Source: Caballeronia turbans
GTDB lineage: Bacteria > Pseudomonadota > Gammaproteobacteria > Burkholderiales > Burkholderiaceae
Direction: 5' to 3'
Assembly: GCA_001544655.2 (NCBI GenBank)
Contig: FCOD02000039.1
Location: forward strand, 1 to 48,581
DNA: 48,581 bases
Below are positions 46,367 to 48,581 of this stretch, piece by piece; the first letter of the stretch is position 1, and every line of letters begins with the position of its first letter. The notes beneath the pieces were generated by a model that worked only from the letters and a program-made list of their open reading frames with translations, ran no database searches and had not been told where the DNA came from. The translations under genes and the position numbers were made by a program.

Positions 46367-46912
46367 TCAGACGGTCATGCGCCAGAGCGCGATCACGAGC
46401 AGCGTGAAGAATGCCGCGACGAGGTCATCGAACATGATGCCGAAGCCGCCTTTCAAATGGCGGTCGAAATAGCGGATGGGCGGCGGCTTCACCATGTCGA
46501 AGAAACGGAACACGATGAACGCCCACAACTGGCCGGTAAAAGTTGCGGGGGTGACGAGCAGCAGCACGAGCCAGAACGCGACGATCTCATCCCACACGAC
46601 CGGCGACGGGTCCGCGATGCCCATCTTCTTCGCGGTGAAGCCGGTGAACCAGCATCCGGCGACGAAGCCGGCGACGATCAGCGCGCCCCATTCGGCGACC
46701 GTCAGATGGCGATTGAACGCGACGAACGACGCCCACGCGAACAGCGTGCCGACCGTGCCCGGCGCGATGGGAGAAAGCCCGCTGCCGAAGCCTAGCGAAA
46801 GAATATGAAGCGGATGGGTGAGCATGAAGCGCGCGCTCGCCTTGCGCGGCGCGGCGCGCGGCGGATTGCGCGAATCGTTCGGTTCGCCCGCGAGAGTCGG
46901 GTCAGTCTGCAT
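46367..46912 (-). CDS. pgpA: Phosphatidylglycerophosphatase A
   Basis: PgpA removes phosphate from phosphatidylglycerophosphate to give phosphatidylglycerol in the inner membrane. The 181 residues have three or four hydrophobic segments. Family motifs: GSGLSPIAPGTVGTLFAW, VVWDEIVAFW with acidic residues, and FRFFDMVKPPPIRYFD. The first 27 residues are a polar, Pro/Arg-rich lead before the first conserved segment. The start overlaps the thiL stop by 11 bases, indicating coupling. Confidence 0.94.
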   Translation of the reverse strand: MQTDPTLAGEPNDSRNPPRAAPRKASARFMLTHPLHILSLGFGSGLSPIAPGTVGTLFAWASFVAFNRHLTVAEWGALIVAGFVAGCWFTGFTAKKMGIADPSPVVWDEIVAFWLVLLLVTPATFTGQLWAFIVFRFFDMVKPPPIRYFDRHLKGGFGIMFDDLVAAFFTLLVIALWRMTV

Positions 46913-47900
46913 GAAAATGATCGAAGCCTTGCAACGTCAGAGAGAGCGGGGCGCCCGAGGCATCGCGCCAGGCAATTCCCGGCGCACCGGATGATTCGAT
47001 TGTACCGATCCGAGTCAGCGGCACTTTTACGGTCGTCGCGATATTCGCGAGCGTGTCGCGCGCATCGACGGGCGCGGTGAAGCACAGTTCGTAGTCGTCG
47101 CCACCCGCGAGCGTGCATGCGCGGCGCGCGACGTCGGGCAGCGCGCGCACTGCTTCCGAGCACGGCACGGCATCGGCATCGATGACGGCGCGCATGCCCG
47201 AGCGCTTCAGAATATGCATGAGATCGCCAGCGAGGCCATCGGAAATATCGAGCGCTGCGTGCGCCACGCCGCGCAAGGCGAGGCCTAGCGCGACGCGCGG
47301 CTCGGGCCGCGTAAGCGCGCGCTGCCAGCCTGCGGCGATGGCGTCATCGGGCGCGCGCCATTCGCCGCGAATCGCGCCGAGTCCTGCGCGCGCATCGCCC
47401 AATGTGCCCGACACCCAGATGTCGTCGCCGGTCCGCGCGGCGTCACGGCGCAATGCCGCGCCATGCGGCACGTCGCCGAACACGGTGATGCAGAGGTTGA
47501 GCGGACCGCTCGTCGTATCGCCGCCGATCAGCGCGCAGTCGTGACGCTGCGCGAGCGCGAAGAGGCCGTCGCTGAACGCTTCGAGCCACGCTTCATCGGC
47601 GCGCGGCAACGCGAGCGCGAGCGTAAATGCATGCGGCTTCGCGCCCATCGCGGCGAGGTCCGACAGGTTCACGGCAAGCGCCTTGTGGCCGAGCGCGTGC
47701 GGATCGACATCGGGAAAGAAGTGGCGGCCTTCGACCAGCATGTCCGTCGATATGGCGAGCTGATGGCCGGCGGGCGGCGCGATGAGCGCGCAGTCGTCCC
47801 CGATGCCGAGCGGCGTCGCAGCCTCGTCTTCGTGACGTGGCGAGGGCGCCGTCGCGCGGCGTGCGAAGAATCGGTCGATCAGAGAAAACTCGGAGAGCAT
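46902..47900 (-). CDS. thiL: Thiamine-monophosphate kinase
   Basis: ThiL phosphorylates thiamine monophosphate to thiamine pyrophosphate. The 332 residues carry LGIGDDCALI near residue 32, LVEGRHFF, the lineage-conserved ALAVNLSDLAAMGA, CALIGGDTTSG, AALDISDGLAGDL, and GGDDYELCF near the C-terminus; these form the ATP and magnesium sites. I used ATG 47900 (MLSEFSLIDRFF), the conserved N-terminus; 11 further codons upstream are open but dissimilar. It is divergent from maeB. Confidence 0.94.
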   Translation of the reverse strand: MLSEFSLIDRFFARRATAPSPRHEDEAATPLGIGDDCALIAPPAGHQLAISTDMLVEGRHFFPDVDPHALGHKALAVNLSDLAAMGAKPHAFTLALALPRADEAWLEAFSDGLFALAQRHDCALIGGDTTSGPLNLCITVFGDVPHGAALRRDAARTGDDIWVSGTLGDARAGLGAIRGEWRAPDDAIAAGWQRALTRPEPRVALGLALRGVAHAALDISDGLAGDLMHILKRSGMRAVIDADAVPCSEAVRALPDVARRACTLAGGDDYELCFTAPVDARDTLANIATTVKVPLTRIGTIESSGAPGIAWRDASGAPLSLTLQGFDHFHAD

Positions 47901-48103
47901 CGTCGGTGAGAAGTGTCTTTTTGTGCGCTGCAAGAGGAAAGCGCGGGACCCGCGATGGCGCGCGAATGTGTCCGTCCCGCATCTCGAAAAAATCGAACGG
48001 TGTGCCGCGAGCCTTGCTCCGCGAGGCGATCAGACGTTTTCCGGTCATGGCACTTGTAGCCGAAATGCATGGAGCGCGGTCCGAAACCGCCCCTGATTGG
48101 CGC

Positions 48104-48109
48104 TACAAT
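48104..48109 (+). promoter_or_regulatory. Possible -10 element of maeB
   Basis: TACAAT in context GCGCTACAATGCG, 44 bases before the maeB start. No -35 consensus at normal spacing. Confidence 0.35.
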
Positions 48110-48153
48110 GCGTTCGAACTTCTATTCTAATTCCCGCACTGCTAGCCCGCCTT

Positions 48154-48581
48154 ATGACGACCGACGCCAATACCAAGTTGCGCGAAGCTGCACTCGACTA
48201 TCACGAATTTCCGGTCCCCGGAAAGATCGCGATCGCGCCGACCAAACAGATGATCAACCAGCGCGATCTCGCGCTGGCCTATTCGCCGGGCGTCGCGTTC
48301 GCGTGTGAAGCGATCGTAGAAGACCCGCTGAACGCCGCGCGTTTCACCGCGCGCAGCAACCTCGTGGGCGTCGTATCGAACGGCACGGCCGTGCTCGGTC
48401 TCGGCAACATCGGGCCGCTCGCGTCGAAGCCGGTCATGGAAGGTAAAGCCGTGCTCTTCAAGAAGTTCGCCGGTATCGACGTGTTCGATATCGAGCTGAA
48501 CGAGAGCGATCCGCACAAGCTCGTCGATGTGATCGCCGCGCTCGAACCGACCTTCGGCGGCATCAATCTGGAAGACATCAA
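48154..48581 (+). CDS. maeB: NADP-dependent malic enzyme, N-terminal part (cut by window end)
   Basis: The first 142 codons of a MaeB-type malic enzyme, which decarboxylates malate to pyruvate. Conserved: [55 protein letters not shown] (with the tyrosine of the active site in LAYSPG) and [12 protein letters not shown]. MaeB proteins also carry a phosphotransacetylase-like C-terminal domain, which would lie outside the window. The ATG follows a gap of 253 bases divergent from thiL. Confidence 0.92.
   Translation, partial: MTTDANTKLREAALDYHEFPVPGKIAIAPTKQMINQRDLALAYSPGVAFACEAIVEDPLNAARFTARSNLVGVVSNGTAVLGLGNIGPLASKPVMEGKAVLFKKFAGIDVFDIELNESDPHKLVDVIAALEPTFGGINLEDI

Overview
The window is high-GC proteobacterial DNA with gene orders typical of Burkholderiaceae (Burkholderia, Paraburkholderia, Caballeronia): rppH/proS back to back, accB-accC-prmA-DUF3426 protein, the ffh/ypjD divergent pair, an AAKK-type histone H1-like protein, and an IclR-dgoK-dgoA-araFGH sugar locus. 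I favour Paraburkholderia or Caballeronia, but nothing visible fixes the species. Most of it is core chromosome; the only mobile DNA is a broken IS3-family end at the left edge. I saw no rRNA, tRNA or CRISPR array.

Layout. 1-164: IS3-family transposase tail (frameshifted) with its right inverted repeat. 201-4153: CNP1-like lipoprotein, rppH (-), then proS-marC (+). 4199-6237: hypoxanthine phosphoribosyltransferase and ffh (-). 6348-8234: ypjD-like cytochrome c assembly gene, zinc-ribbon protein, ampD (+). 8235-15629: class Ia ribonucleotide reductase, with nrdA and nrdB separated by a DHA2 drug exporter (-) and a DUF3820 gene (+). Each nrd gene has its own promoter covered by a pair of NrdR-box-like sites 31 bp apart, and each has an unusually long leader full of inverted repeats. 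16095-16739: histone H1-like protein followed by three tandem hairpins. 16977-25176: a long minus-strand block (glycine-zipper lipoprotein, PfkB kinase, tpx, DUF3426 protein, prmA, accC, accB, a small unknown ORF, TlpA-like thioredoxin, unknown protein). 25381-31086: plus-strand run mpl-yqiA-RNB ribonuclease-aroE-mtgA, closed by a strong terminator. 31468-41621: a galactose/arabinose-type oxidative sugar locus. 41690-48581: pyrF (+), a SWIM/SNF2 helicase, pncC, pgpA, thiL (-), and the start of malic enzyme maeB (+).

How it works together. The sugar locus imports a monosaccharide (AraFGH), probably epimerises and oxidises it (aldose epimerase, SDR dehydrogenase, lactonase), and finishes with KDGal kinase (DgoK) and KDPGal aldolase (DgoA) under an IclR regulator. 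The sugar-acid dehydratase step is not encoded here. The mpl-yqiA-rnr-aroE-mtgA run joins peptidoglycan recycling, RNA decay, shikimate synthesis and glycan polymerisation, and ampD elsewhere in the window adds to peptidoglycan recycling.

Most unusual region: the nrdB control region (13716-14396). It holds tandem NrdR-like boxes, a perfect 16-bp hairpin, several smaller inverted repeats, and, just before the start codon, two mutually exclusive hairpins that overlap two tiny coupled reading frames.
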